Shown here piece after piece: positions 7,030 through 14,782 of a DNA stretch of 40,099 bases; the stretch's first letter is position 1; every line of letters starts with the position of its first letter. This stretch comes from Anaerolineales bacterium HSG24 (GTDB taxonomy: Bacteria; Chloroflexota; Anaerolineae; 4572-78; J111). The notes beneath the pieces were generated by a model, which was not told where the DNA came from, did not search any database, and saw only the letters and a list, made by a program, of their open reading frames with translations. A program made the position numbers and the translations under genes. The stretch covers positions 1-40,099 of the forward strand of contig JAUCGB010000028.1 in assembly GCA_030377895.1 (NCBI GenBank). The letters are read 5' to 3'.

Positions 7030-8181
7030 ATGAGTGGAAAAACTATCATCGGCATTACGGGCAATATTGCCGCCGGTAAAAGCATGGTATTACGAATGTT
7101 GCAAGAGTTAGGGGCAACCACGGTTGACGCGGATAAATTAGCCCACCAACTTATGCGAAAAGGTACGTCGGTTCATCAGGCGATTATTGAAGAGTTTGGA
7201 AAATTTGTCGTTGGCGAGGGCGGTGAGATTAATCGCGTTCGGTTAGGACGAATTGTCTTCAGTATTCCTGAAGCCTTAGAGCGACTAGACCAGATTACCC
7301 ACCCCGCTGTACGGGCAGAGGTGGCGAGACGGGTCAAAGAATCAAAAAGTCCCGTTGTAGCTGTGGAAGCAGTTAAGTTGTTTGAATCAGGGTTAGCTGA
7401 AGATTGTACCTCAAAATGGTTAGTTGTTGCCAAACCCGACGCGCAGTTGAAACGTTTGGTCGAAAAACGGCGCATGTCACCCGACCATGCCAAACAACGT
7501 ATTCGCGCCCAACAACCACCAGAACAAAAAATCAAACTGGCTGATGTTATTATTGATAACAGCGGCGAGTTGGGTAAAACATGGGGCTTAGTGAAAAAAC
7601 AATACACTAGCCTGGGTAAGACAAAAAGAGAGGCGACTCAGCCAACAAAGCCGGTGAAAAAACCGGCACCGGCACCCGCTACGCCATCTGGCGAAATCAT
7701 CATTCGACGAGCTAAACGGGATGATTTAGGAACTATGGCCGAATTAATCTCTACTGGCACCAATGGCGGTGTAAGTCTCGATATCAGTGACATGATGGAG
7801 TCGCTCTTCTCCAGAGCCTTTATTGTCGCCGAAATGGGCGGACAAGTCGTCGGTATTGCCGCTTGGCAAACGGAGAACCTTGTGGCAGGCTTACAAGATT
7901 TCTACGTACTCAACGAAAACATGTGGGAAACCGTCGGCAAAAAGATGATAGACATGGTCCATGAAGAAGTTGATAACCTATCGTGTGAGGTTTCATTGGT
8001 CTTTATCCTCAACAAAGCCGGTCAACCGCCCATCAAGTTTTTTGAGGGCTATGATTATCAACAAACCCAAAGCAAAAAACTGGGCTATATATGGAAGGAC
8101 GCGGCCAAAGAGTGGCAACCCGACGATAGCACTCTGCTTTATAAAAAACTACGTGATAAACGTATTATGGTGCCGATGTAA
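7030..8181 (+). CDS. coaE: Dephospho-CoA kinase fused to a GNAT-like domain
   Basis: 383 aa; stand-alone CoaE is about 200 aa. Residues 1-195 are CoaE, which phosphorylates dephospho-CoA in the last step of CoA synthesis. The P-loop is GNIAAGKS (11-18), followed by DADKLAHQL (33-41), THPAVRAEV (90-98), KLFESGL and LADVIIDNSGEL near 170-181. The family's usual PLLFE appears as VKLFE. A Pro/Lys/Thr linker (about 198-220) leads to a C-terminal domain beginning EIIIRRAKRDDLGTMAELI, the standard first strand and helix of an N-acetyltransferase; it continues FIVAEMGGQVVGIAAW (264-279), the typical beta2-beta3 hairpin. GGGGAG lies 7 bases before the ATG, 28 bp after the ABC-F gene, so the two are probably co-transcribed. 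Confidence 0.85.
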   Translation: MSGKTIIGITGNIAAGKSMVLRMLQELGATTVDADKLAHQLMRKGTSVHQAIIEEFGKFVVGEGGEINRVRLGRIVFSIPEALERLDQITHPAVRAEVARRVKESKSPVVAVEAVKLFESGLAEDCTSKWLVVAKPDAQLKRLVEKRRMSPDHAKQRIRAQQPPEQKIKLADVIIDNSGELGKTWGLVKKQYTSLGKTKREATQPTKPVKKPAPAPATPSGEIIIRRAKRDDLGTMAELISTGTNGGVSLDISDMMESLFSRAFIVAEMGGQVVGIAAWQTENLVAGLQDFYVLNENMWETVGKKMIDMVHEEVDNLSCEVSLVFILNKAGQPPIKFFEGYDYQQTQSKKLGYIWKDAAKEWQPDDSTLLYKKLRDKRIMVPM

Positions 8182-8183
8182 TC

Positions 8184-8435
8184 ATGGATGCTGTGAAAAC
8201 ATTTGCCAACAACCATCCTCAAATCGTCTCGTGGATTGTCTTGGCGATTGGCATGGTGGTGATTCTGATTTGGTCGGCTTGGGATGTTGGATTTGAGCAG
8301 AGCCAATGGGTTGCCCTTATCGTCACCACAATTTTGCTGGCGGGGGCTTGTGTCTGGATTATTGGTTGGGAAGAAGATGATGAATTCCTTGCCGCTGATT
8401 CTGACGTAGATGACAACAATAATCAACCAGAATAG
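8184..8435 (+). CDS. Small membrane protein, two TM helices
   Basis: 83 aa beginning 2 bp after the coaE stop, therefore translationally linked. Two hydrophobic helices (about 13-31 and 43-61, IVSWIVLAIGMVVILIW and ALIVTTILLAGACVWII) flank a short loop. The C-terminal 20 residues are very acidic (EEDDEFLAADSDVDD) and probably cytoplasmic. Not recognised as a named family. It is the last gene before a strong terminator. Confidence 0.7.
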   Translation: MDAVKTFANNHPQIVSWIVLAIGMVVILIWSAWDVGFEQSQWVALIVTTILLAGACVWIIGWEEDDEFLAADSDVDDNNNQPE

Positions 8436-8460
8436 GACTCGATTATGATATAGTCATAAT

Positions 8461-8497
8461 AAAAAGGCCGCCAAAATACTAAGTTGGCGGCCTTTTT
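8461..8497. terminator. Strong bidirectional intrinsic terminator
   Basis: A 14-bp perfect stem (8461-8474 with 8484-8497; core GGCCGCC) flanked by A5 and T5. It ends the ABC-F/coaE/membrane-protein operon just before fbp. Confidence 0.93.
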
Positions 8498-8525
8498 GGG
8501 TTCGTTATAATAAAGGAGCATATCA

Positions 8526-10487
8526 ATGGAGATATTAGAACGAGATTATTTAAGATTGCTAGCCAAACAATTTCCCTCAATTCGGGAAGCCACAACCGAA
8601 ATTATCAACTTAACCGCCATTCTTAATCTACCTAAGGGAACGGAGCATTTTATTTCGGATGTGCATGGGGAGTACGAAGCGTTTGTCCATGTGTTAAATA
8701 ACTGCTCTGGCTCGATTCGGCGTAAAATCGACGACATTTTTGCCAACGAGTTGTTAGATAAAGAAAAACGTGATCTAGCTACCCTCATATACTACCCTGA
8801 ACGTAAAATTCCTTTAATTTTGCAAACGTTAGATGATGAAGACGAATGGTATAGAATTACTTTATTTCGTTTGATTCGAGTTTTTAAGGTAGCGTCATCA
8901 AAATATACGCGCTCTAAAGTTCGAAAAGCATTACCAAACGATTTTGCCTACATCATCGAGGAACTACTACACGAGCAAGCTAGTAGTCAAAACAAGCAGG
9001 AATATTATAAGAGTATTGTCGATACGATTATTTCTATTGACCGAGCCAAAGAGTTCTTGACCGCTATGGCCTTAGTGATTCAGCGGTTGGCAATTGACCA
9101 TCTCCATATTTTGGGTGATGTATATGACCGTGGGCCGGGGGGGCATATCATCATGGAGCGGCTCTTGGAATACCACTCAGTTGATTTTCAGTGGGGCAAC
9201 CATGACATAGTTTGGATGGGGGCCGCGGCGGGCAGTGAGGCGTGCATAGCTAACGTGGTCAGAATCTGTTTGCGTTATTCTAATTTGGCGACCCTACAAG
9301 ATGGATACGCCATCAACCTGATGCCATTAACCTCTTTTGCTATGGAGATATATGGTGATGATCCATGCGAGCAGTTTATTATTCGCAAATCAGACGAGAG
9401 AGAAATTAGCGAAAATGAATGGCAAATAATGGCAAAAATGCACAAAGCCATCTTCATTATTCAGCTAAAAATGGAGGCGCAGATTATCAAACGTTGCCCC
9501 CATTATGATATGGAATCTCGGCTTTTGTTAGATAAAATCGACCATGAAAATGGGGTTGTCTCGATTGGTTCGACCAACTATCCCTTAAATGATGTCAATT
9601 TTCCAACTATCGATCCCCTAGACCCCTACAAACTGACTGAAAAAGAGCAAATTGTGGTTGATAACCTTAAACTTTCATTTCTCCATAGTAGACACTTACA
9701 AGAGCATGTCCGATTTTTGTATTCAAAAGGCAATATGTATCTCGTCTACAACGGGAACCTGCTGTATCATGGTTGTATTCCCATGGAAAAGGACGGCTCG
9801 TTTCGGGTGTTTAAGTTAGATGGCAAAACATACACCACCCGCGCCTTTATGGAGCGCATGGAACGACTGGCTCGGCAGGCATATTTTGAGATTGATGACA
9901 TGGAAAAGAAACAGTATGCTCAGGACGCGGTTTGGTATATGTGGATTGGGGAACAGTCGCCCCTATTTGGCAAGGACAAAATGGCAACCTTTGAACGTTA
10001 CTTTGTTGATGATAAAGAGACCCACAAAGAGCGCAAAAACTATTACTATGATTATCGAGACCATGAAGAAACCGCTCAGGCGATTTTGAGCGAATTTGGT
10101 GTTGATCCTGATAAGGGGCATATTATTAATGGACATGTGCCGGTCAAGGTTAAAAAAGGAGAAAGCCCCGTGAAAGCAAATGGGCGATTATTGGTGATTG
10201 ATGGCGGTTTTTCCAAAGCGTACCAAGATAAAACCGGCATTGCTGGCTATACACTTGTATATAATTCTTACGGATTGATACTCGCCTCGCACCACCCCTT
10301 TGAATCAACCGATAAAGCAATTGCCGAGGGGGTAGATATTCTCTCTAACGCCGAGATTCTCGAAATCAACTATAACCGGATACGAGTTAAAGATACGGAC
10401 AAGGGAAAACAAATTCAAGGCGAGATTGATGACCTTATGGCCCTGCTCAAAGCGTATCGGGACGGGTTTATTAATGAAGAAAACTGA
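8526..10487 (+). CDS. fbp: Fructose-1,6-bisphosphatase class III
   Basis: 653 aa, full length for the class III (Firmicutes-type) FBPase that hydrolyses fructose-1,6-bisphosphate in gluconeogenesis. It is unrelated to classes I and II and belongs to the calcineurin-like metallophosphoesterases. Metal-binding motifs are visible: DVHGE (45-49), GDVYDRG (197-203) and GNHD (224-227), with later family segments such as INGHVPVKVKKGESPVKANG near 535-555. AAAGGAGC lies 7-8 bases before the ATG. It follows the terminator at 8461-8497, so it starts a new transcription unit, and it is 16 bp upstream of tsaC, implying co-transcription. Confidence 0.95.
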   Translation: MEILERDYLRLLAKQFPSIREATTEIINLTAILNLPKGTEHFISDVHGEYEAFVHVLNNCSGSIRRKIDDIFANELLDKEKRDLATLIYYPERKIPLILQTLDDEDEWYRITLFRLIRVFKVASSKYTRSKVRKALPNDFAYIIEELLHEQASSQNKQEYYKSIVDTIISIDRAKEFLTAMALVIQRLAIDHLHILGDVYDRGPGGHIIMERLLEYHSVDFQWGNHDIVWMGAAAGSEACIANVVRICLRYSNLATLQDGYAINLMPLTSFAMEIYGDDPCEQFIIRKSDEREISENEWQIMAKMHKAIFIIQLKMEAQIIKRCPHYDMESRLLLDKIDHENGVVSIGSTNYPLNDVNFPTIDPLDPYKLTEKEQIVVDNLKLSFLHSRHLQEHVRFLYSKGNMYLVYNGNLLYHGCIPMEKDGSFRVFKLDGKTYTTRAFMERMERLARQAYFEIDDMEKKQYAQDAVWYMWIGEQSPLFGKDKMATFERYFVDDKETHKERKNYYYDYRDHEETAQAILSEFGVDPDKGHIINGHVPVKVKKGESPVKANGRLLVIDGGFSKAYQDKTGIAGYTLVYNSYGLILASHHPFESTDKAIAEGVDILSNAEILEINYNRIRVKDTDKGKQIQGEIDDLMALLKAYRDGFINEEN

Positions 10488-10503
10488 TCTCACTCTAAAA
10501 ATT

Positions 10504-11145
10504 ATGACCCAACAGTTACCTATTATCTCACGTAAAGCAATAAAACTAGCCCGTCGCCTACTACGCGAAGGAGAATTGGTCGCCCTGCCAACCGATACCG
10601 TGTATGGATTAGCGGCCAACGCTTTTGACCAATTCGCGGTTCGAAAGGTATTCGCCGTCAAGCAACGCCCTCTCGACAAAGGACTACCCGTTTTCATCAG
10701 CCAAATTGATGATGTCTGCCTCGTCGCCAAAAATATACCCTCCGAAGTGAGGCCCATGCTGAACCAGTTCTGGCCCGGCGCGTTGACGGTTGTGTTCCCA
10801 AAAAATGACCGACTACTCCCCGAGCTAACTGGTGGGGCTGAAACTATCGCCGTGCGCCTGCCCAACCATCTGCCATGTTTAGAGTTGGTCAATTTGGTCG
10901 GGCAACCCTTGGTCGCGACGAGTGCCAATATCTCTGGTCGGCCAACGCCAAGCACGGCCAGAGAGGTGTCGATGCAGTTGGCTGGTAAAATCTCTCTGAT
11001 TTTGGATGGTGGCCCAACACCAAGTGCCGTTCCCTCAACCGTTGTTGATGTAAGTTGTACACCTCCTCGAATTCTGCGCCAAGGAGCAATTCCGGTGGCA
11101 GAACTACAAGCCTATTTGCCAACCTTGTCGAAGGCGATTCCTTAG
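10504..11145 (+). CDS. tsaC: Threonylcarbamoyl-AMP synthase (TsaC/Sua5/YrdC)
   Basis: 213 aa from the chosen start. It makes threonylcarbamoyl-AMP from Thr, bicarbonate and ATP for the t6A37 modification of ANN-decoding tRNAs. Family hallmarks: PTDTVYGL (29-36), KxR in FAVKQRPLDKG (50-60), FWPGALTVV (89-97) and ATSANISGRP (138-147), followed by STVVD near the end. Length fits the short TsaC form without the Sua5 tail. Start: ATG at 10504 lies 16 bp after fbp and gives the normal N-terminus. ATG 10474, overlapping fbp by 14 bp, is an alternative, since neither has a strong Shine-Dalgarno sequence. The last codons (LSKAIP) fall in a TGTCGAAGGCGA repeat motif, so the C-terminus may have been extended by a repeat. 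Confidence 0.92.
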   Translation: MTQQLPIISRKAIKLARRLLREGELVALPTDTVYGLAANAFDQFAVRKVFAVKQRPLDKGLPVFISQIDDVCLVAKNIPSEVRPMLNQFWPGALTVVFPKNDRLLPELTGGAETIAVRLPNHLPCLELVNLVGQPLVATSANISGRPTPSTAREVSMQLAGKISLILDGGPTPSAVPSTVVDVSCTPPRILRQGAIPVAELQAYLPTLSKAIP

Positions 11146-11151
11146 GGCGCA

Positions 11152-11315
11152 CTCAGTACCCGACAGAAAAGTTAGCCAAAACTAATTAGCACAGAGTTTC
11201 ACAGAGGAACACAGAGTTTCACAGAGAAAAAGCGAATTATTTTTCCTCTGTGCGTCTCTGTGAAACTCTGTGTTCCTGTTTTAGCCTTCCCTAAACCACT
11301 TTGTCGGGTAGCAAG
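11152..11315 (+). mobile_element. MITE-like palindromic element, copy 1 (TACCCGACA ends)
   Basis: About 164 bp. The left end is CAGTACCCGACAGAAAA and the right end CACTTTGTCGGGTAGCAAG, giving imperfect terminal inverted repeats. Inside are opposed arrays of CACAGAG/CTCTGTG motifs, making the whole element one long hairpin. Sister copies are at 26807-26980, 37212-37385 and 39338-39516. It contains no gene and sits between convergent tsaC and the minus-strand fusion gene, where it could also act as a transcriptional barrier. Confidence 0.85.
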
Positions 11316-11319
11316 ACAA

Positions 11320-11353
11320 CACCTGCAAGGAGAAAAAATATACCTTGCAGGTG
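11320..11353. repeat. 11-bp inverted repeat behind the fusion gene
   Basis: CACCTGCAAGG (11320-11330) pairs perfectly with CCTTGCAGGTG (11343-11353), with an A-rich 12-nt loop. It lies 4 bp past the stop of the minus-strand gene at 11358. There is no T-run on the minus-strand side, so terminator function is uncertain. Confidence 0.5.
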
Positions 11354-11357
11354 GCCA

Positions 11358-14210
11358 TCAAACCGACAGCACCCGTTTACCACGGTCATACATGGTAATC
11401 GGGCCGTCTTGGGAGACGGTGACGGAGAGGCAGTGAGCTTCCGCGCTCATTTTAGCTGCGCTACTATGGCGCGCTCCTTTGCCTGGGCCAATCTCGGCTT
11501 GAGTGTTGGCATCGGGCCGGAGAAGTACCATACAGCCCCGAAAATCGCCTTGATTATCAATCACTGTGGCTCCATCCTGTTTGGCGAAGTTAATCAGTGC
11601 TTGGTCGGACAAATGTTTGAGGGGACGTTTGATGATGGTGGCGAAGGAGCTAATCTCCGAGGTGTCTGATTTCTTGAGAATGGTGTCTGCATCTCCTAAA
11701 ATGAAGATAGCCCCCAAGTTGCGCTCCGACATCTGAAAGGCACAGCGTAGGATGCGCTGAACGAGGCTAAAGTCGTACCGTTTCTCCTGCCCCAACTGCG
11801 CCACAGTCTGGTCGATGTGGGATATCCGCTCCGGTGACCAATCCCCATCAGCATAACGCCCGACGAGGTCACCATTGGCAAAGACCCGAATCTGTCGCCC
11901 ACCCGCCGGGACAAAAAAGACGATTGCATCACAAGATCGGGAGATGGCGGCATGGTGTCGAAACTGCGGGCCGAGCAGTAGATTGCCACGTTGTTCCAAC
12001 GATACCTCAAGTTTATTAATCCCCCGCACATAGCCATATTTATCAACCACATAGCCAAGCACATGCCCGTCAACCATTTTTGCGAGCGATACCATGACGC
12101 GTCGCATGCGCCGAATATGCTCATTATTAAAGAGCCGTATTTGACTGGGCGGCAAAATACGGGCAATTTTTACCGGGTCGCCGATGATGATGGCCGTGGA
12201 AAGCGGCTTCTCTTCGCTTTCCATCTGAGCGATGCTGGCCGCAGTGTCGCAAATATTGACCATGGAGGGTGGGTCAATCTGTTTGATAAGGGCTAAATCA
12301 AACAGGAACTCGATGCCGGCATCGGCCATCCATGCATCGAGAATCGTCTCTTTTTCGAGCAGGTCGCGCAACCGTTCCGGATCAAGCTGAACTTGGCTGA
12401 CCGCTTCCGCATCAAGCTGAGGGCTGTCGGGATACATGGCCTCAATCTGGTCGGCATACTTTTCAGCCACCACATGCCGACTAATTCGCATGGAGGGGGT
12501 TAGCTCGCCCGCATCTTGGCTAAAGGGCTGTTCGAGCAGGTTAAACTCATGAACCTGCTCCCACTTGTCTAAGCGGCGGTTGACCTCAGCAATGATCTGC
12601 TCTAGTAGTTTTTTGACTTGCGGGTGGGCGGTTGAGGTAATTTGTCGTCCAGATTCATCCCGAACTGTTTCAAAATGGTCGGCCAACTTCTCCAAATCTG
12701 GCACAATCATGGCCGAGATGTAGGGTTTACCCTCACCGAAAATAACCACTTGTTTAATGTAGTCGCTGGCGATTAGGGCATTTTCAACCACCGAAGGGGC
12801 AAATTTTCGCCCTGTCGATAGCACCATCAATTGATGTTTGCGCCCAGTCACATACAGGTAGCCATCCTCGTCAATCCGCCCCTCGTCGCCGCTCCGTAGC
12901 CAACCATCGGCCTCAAACGCACGGATGGTCTCATCGGGACGTTGCCAATATTCCCGCATGACCGAATCGCCCCGCAAGAGAATCTCACCGTCTTCAGCAA
13001 TTCGTACCTCAAAACCGGACGTAGCCTTGCCACATGAGTTGGTTCGATAGTTGTCTCGACTAATCGCAGCCGGAAAACCGCCCGCTTCGGTCAAACTGTA
13101 GATGTTAAAAGGTGGCACGCCGATTGCCTCAAAAAAACCGACCACATCTTTGGTAAGGGTCGCGCCGGTAGTGTAGAGTCGTTTTAATCGTCCACCCGTT
13201 TGTCCCCGAAATTGACTAAAAAAGGTCAAATCGGCTCGATTATACTCCTGCTGTAGTCGAGGTGAGGCATTAGCTCCGGCGGCAAAATATTCTTGTCCTT
13301 TAGCTAATGCCCACTGAAATATCTGCTGATTGGCTCGAGGTTGTCTTTTAATTTGAGACAAACAATCTTCGTAAAAACGTTCCAAACTGTAAGTGATGCC
13401 CAACATCACCGTCGGTGAGGTCTGTTGCATGGTTTCGATGATTTCCTCATCATCGGGCAGAACATTGAGGATACCGGAGATAAAATAATAGAGGCTGGTC
13501 GTCAGGGCGGTGGTTTCGCTGAGAGGGCGAGAGGTAAAGGCCCGTTCATCATCAGACATGGTCAGCCAACCGGCTATGTGGCGCATTGAGACTAGGATGC
13601 GATGCTGATCAAACACGGCCCCGCGTGGCTTGCCGACCTCGTTGGTAACGTAATAGATAGCCGACAAAGCTGAAGGAGGAATCTTGCTAGCATAGCTCTG
13701 GAGGGCCATCTGCTCGGCCAAACTGAGCGGTTCTGCTTCCCGTAATATCTGATGAATTGATGTAGTAAAGGTGCTATCGTCGGTCTCGTCGGGTGATACC
13801 AATACCGTTTTCAAACGAGGCAACCGCCCAGTGCGCCGACTAGCCGTGATCTGTTGAATATGCTCCTTACTTTTGAGTACGGCCAAACTAGCTCCAGAAT
13901 CATCCAGAATAAACTCTATCGTATCCGGTGACAGGGAGAGACGCAGGGGGACAATCGTGCCTCCGGCTAACAGACAGGCCAGATAGATAATCATCCATTC
14001 TAGGCCGTTTTCAAAGGCCAGCGCAACCCGCTCCCCCTTGGTCAAACCCTGCCGATGGAAGAAATTGATCATCCGAAAAGTTAGGGTCTGAACTTGTTTG
14101 TAGGATACATTGTAGTATAGTCCGCTCTGTTTAATCTTAAAACAGGGCTGTTTTTGATAACGCTCCATAGCCTCTAAGAGCAGTTGATTGATGGTGGTTG
14201 GTCTGGTCAT
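11358..14210 (-). CDS. Adenylate-forming (acyl-CoA synthetase-like) / diadenylate cyclase fusion
   Basis: 950 aa. Residues 1-595 resemble long-chain acyl-CoA synthetases: YYVTNEVGKPRGAV (187-199, diverged phosphate loop), YSLTEAGG (371-378), RSGDEGRIDEDG...GRK (439-458) and LTPSMRISR (570-578). In the last motif the usual catalytic Lys is Arg575, and in the P-loop PKG is PRG, so the ligase activity may be altered or lost. After a helical middle region, residues 730-950 match the DAC (DisA_N) domain that makes c-di-AMP from two ATP: DGA at 879-881, GARHSSAA at 912-919 (canonical GTRHRAA, so the third RHR residue is Ser) and VSQDGPI at 932-938. The start is ATG 14210, preceded by GGAG at 5 bases; an in-frame extension to 14345 runs through a repeat and is rejected. 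No membrane segments. Confidence 0.82.
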   Translation of the reverse strand: MTRPTTINQLLLEAMERYQKQPCFKIKQSGLYYNVSYKQVQTLTFRMINFFHRQGLTKGERVALAFENGLEWMIIYLACLLAGGTIVPLRLSLSPDTIEFILDDSGASLAVLKSKEHIQQITASRRTGRLPRLKTVLVSPDETDDSTFTTSIHQILREAEPLSLAEQMALQSYASKIPPSALSAIYYVTNEVGKPRGAVFDQHRILVSMRHIAGWLTMSDDERAFTSRPLSETTALTTSLYYFISGILNVLPDDEEIIETMQQTSPTVMLGITYSLERFYEDCLSQIKRQPRANQQIFQWALAKGQEYFAAGANASPRLQQEYNRADLTFFSQFRGQTGGRLKRLYTTGATLTKDVVGFFEAIGVPPFNIYSLTEAGGFPAAISRDNYRTNSCGKATSGFEVRIAEDGEILLRGDSVMREYWQRPDETIRAFEADGWLRSGDEGRIDEDGYLYVTGRKHQLMVLSTGRKFAPSVVENALIASDYIKQVVIFGEGKPYISAMIVPDLEKLADHFETVRDESGRQITSTAHPQVKKLLEQIIAEVNRRLDKWEQVHEFNLLEQPFSQDAGELTPSMRISRHVVAEKYADQIEAMYPDSPQLDAEAVSQVQLDPERLRDLLEKETILDAWMADAGIEFLFDLALIKQIDPPSMVNICDTAASIAQMESEEKPLSTAIIIGDPVKIARILPPSQIRLFNNEHIRRMRRVMVSLAKMVDGHVLGYVVDKYGYVRGINKLEVSLEQRGNLLLGPQFRHHAAISRSCDAIVFFVPAGGRQIRVFANGDLVGRYADGDWSPERISHIDQTVAQLGQEKRYDFSLVQRILRCAFQMSERNLGAIFILGDADTILKKSDTSEISSFATIIKRPLKHLSDQALINFAKQDGATVIDNQGDFRGCMVLLRPDANTQAEIGPGKGARHSSAAKMSAEAHCLSVTVSQDGPITMYDRGKRVLSV

Positions 14211-14242
14211 CGCTTCTCCGTTTTGAATAAGGAACGGGATTT

Positions 14243-14342
14243 GGTAGTGGTGCAGATGTAGTGATCCGGAGTGCAAAGCTTGCTTTGCATGCAAGGCAAG
14301 CCTTGCACTCCTGATTTTCCCATCACTACTTGTGCAGGACTC
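14243..14342. mobile_element. ~100-bp palindromic element with GGTAGT ends, copy 1
   Basis: GGTAGTGGTGCA at the left and TGTGCAGGACTCC at the right are imperfect inverted ends. The centre is an extended palindrome, GTGCAAAGC...GCAAGGCAAGCCTTGCAC. The same element lies at 21798-21899, with a partial copy at 2373-2395. It is non-coding and lies just upstream of the fusion gene. Confidence 0.8.
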
Positions 14343-14415
14343 CAATTAATGCTCATTCCTAAAAGATGTGGATAAAAAACAGGGTGAGTATGCCCGCTTA
14401 GAACTTCATCACATA

Positions 14416-14445
14416 AAAAGACCTACCATTAGCGGTAGGTCTTTT
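14416..14445. terminator. Bidirectional intrinsic terminator behind rpsU
   Basis: A 12-bp perfect stem AAAAGACCTACC / GGTAGGTCTTTT (14416-14427 with 14434-14445) and a 6-nt loop. On the minus strand it ends the rpsU (and any rpoC read-through) transcript 65 bp after the rpsU stop. Confidence 0.88.
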
Positions 14446-14509
14446 ATGAGGCAACGTTATCGCGGGGTATAACACCCGCTCACTCTATAGTCAACGACAC
14501 ATCAGGCGA

Positions 14510-14707
14510 CTACGAATAGCGCCGACGCATAGTTTTGCGACGTGCTTTACGAATAGCTCGTTGTTTAGCTAATCGACGTTGCTCGCTTTTTGAAACAAAC
14601 CATCGTTTCTTTCGATACACGCTTAACACGCGGGTTTTAACAATCTCTTTTCTAAACCGCTTGAATAATGATTCTTGGGATTCACCGGGTCGTAGTTGTA
14701 CACTCAC
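14510..14707 (-). CDS. rpsU: 30S ribosomal protein S21
   Basis: 65 aa, GTG start with AAGGAGGTGAGGTAAC directly upstream. The sequence SVQLRPGESQESLFKRFRKE followed by a very basic tail (KRWFVSKSEQRRLAKQRAIRKARRKTMRRRYS) is diagnostic of bS21, which binds near the anti-Shine-Dalgarno end of 16S rRNA and helps initiation. It lies 75 bp downstream of rpoC on the same strand, an unusual neighbour for S21. Confidence 0.95.
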   Translation of the reverse strand: MSVQLRPGESQESLFKRFRKEIVKTRVLSVYRKKRWFVSKSEQRRLAKQRAIRKARRKTMRRRYS

Positions 14708-14735
14708 GTTACCTCACCTCCTTTTATTTCGTACT

Positions 14736-14764
14736 AACCGTGAAAAATTATACCTTTCACGGTT
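14736..14764 (-). promoter_or_regulatory. Palindrome with embedded -10 box ahead of rpsU
   Basis: AACCGTGAAA (14736-14745) pairs with TTTCACGGTT (14755-14764). On the minus strand the loop reads GGTATAATT, a perfect TATAAT (14752-14747), about 40 bp before the rpsU GTG. It could be an rpsU promoter under operator control, or an mRNA hairpin between rpoC and rpsU. No good -35 is visible and no U-run follows. Confidence 0.4.
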
Positions 14765-14782
14765 GCTCATTCCTTTATAACT

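Noticed and set aside
8484..8511. TTGGCG / TATAAT promoter ahead of fbp
   Set aside because: The -35 would lie in the terminator stem and the start point would fall within the Shine-Dalgarno sequence; spacing makes it unlikely, though the TATAAT at 8506-8511 may be used in another way.
11161..11300. CRISPR array (repeated CACAGAG units)
   Set aside because: Units are short, inverted and without regular spacers; no cas genes; better explained by the palindromic element.
14211..14345. N-terminal extension of the adenylation/DAC protein
   Set aside because: Translates the GGTAGT palindromic repeat; ATG 14210 has a good GGAG and matches the family N-terminus.
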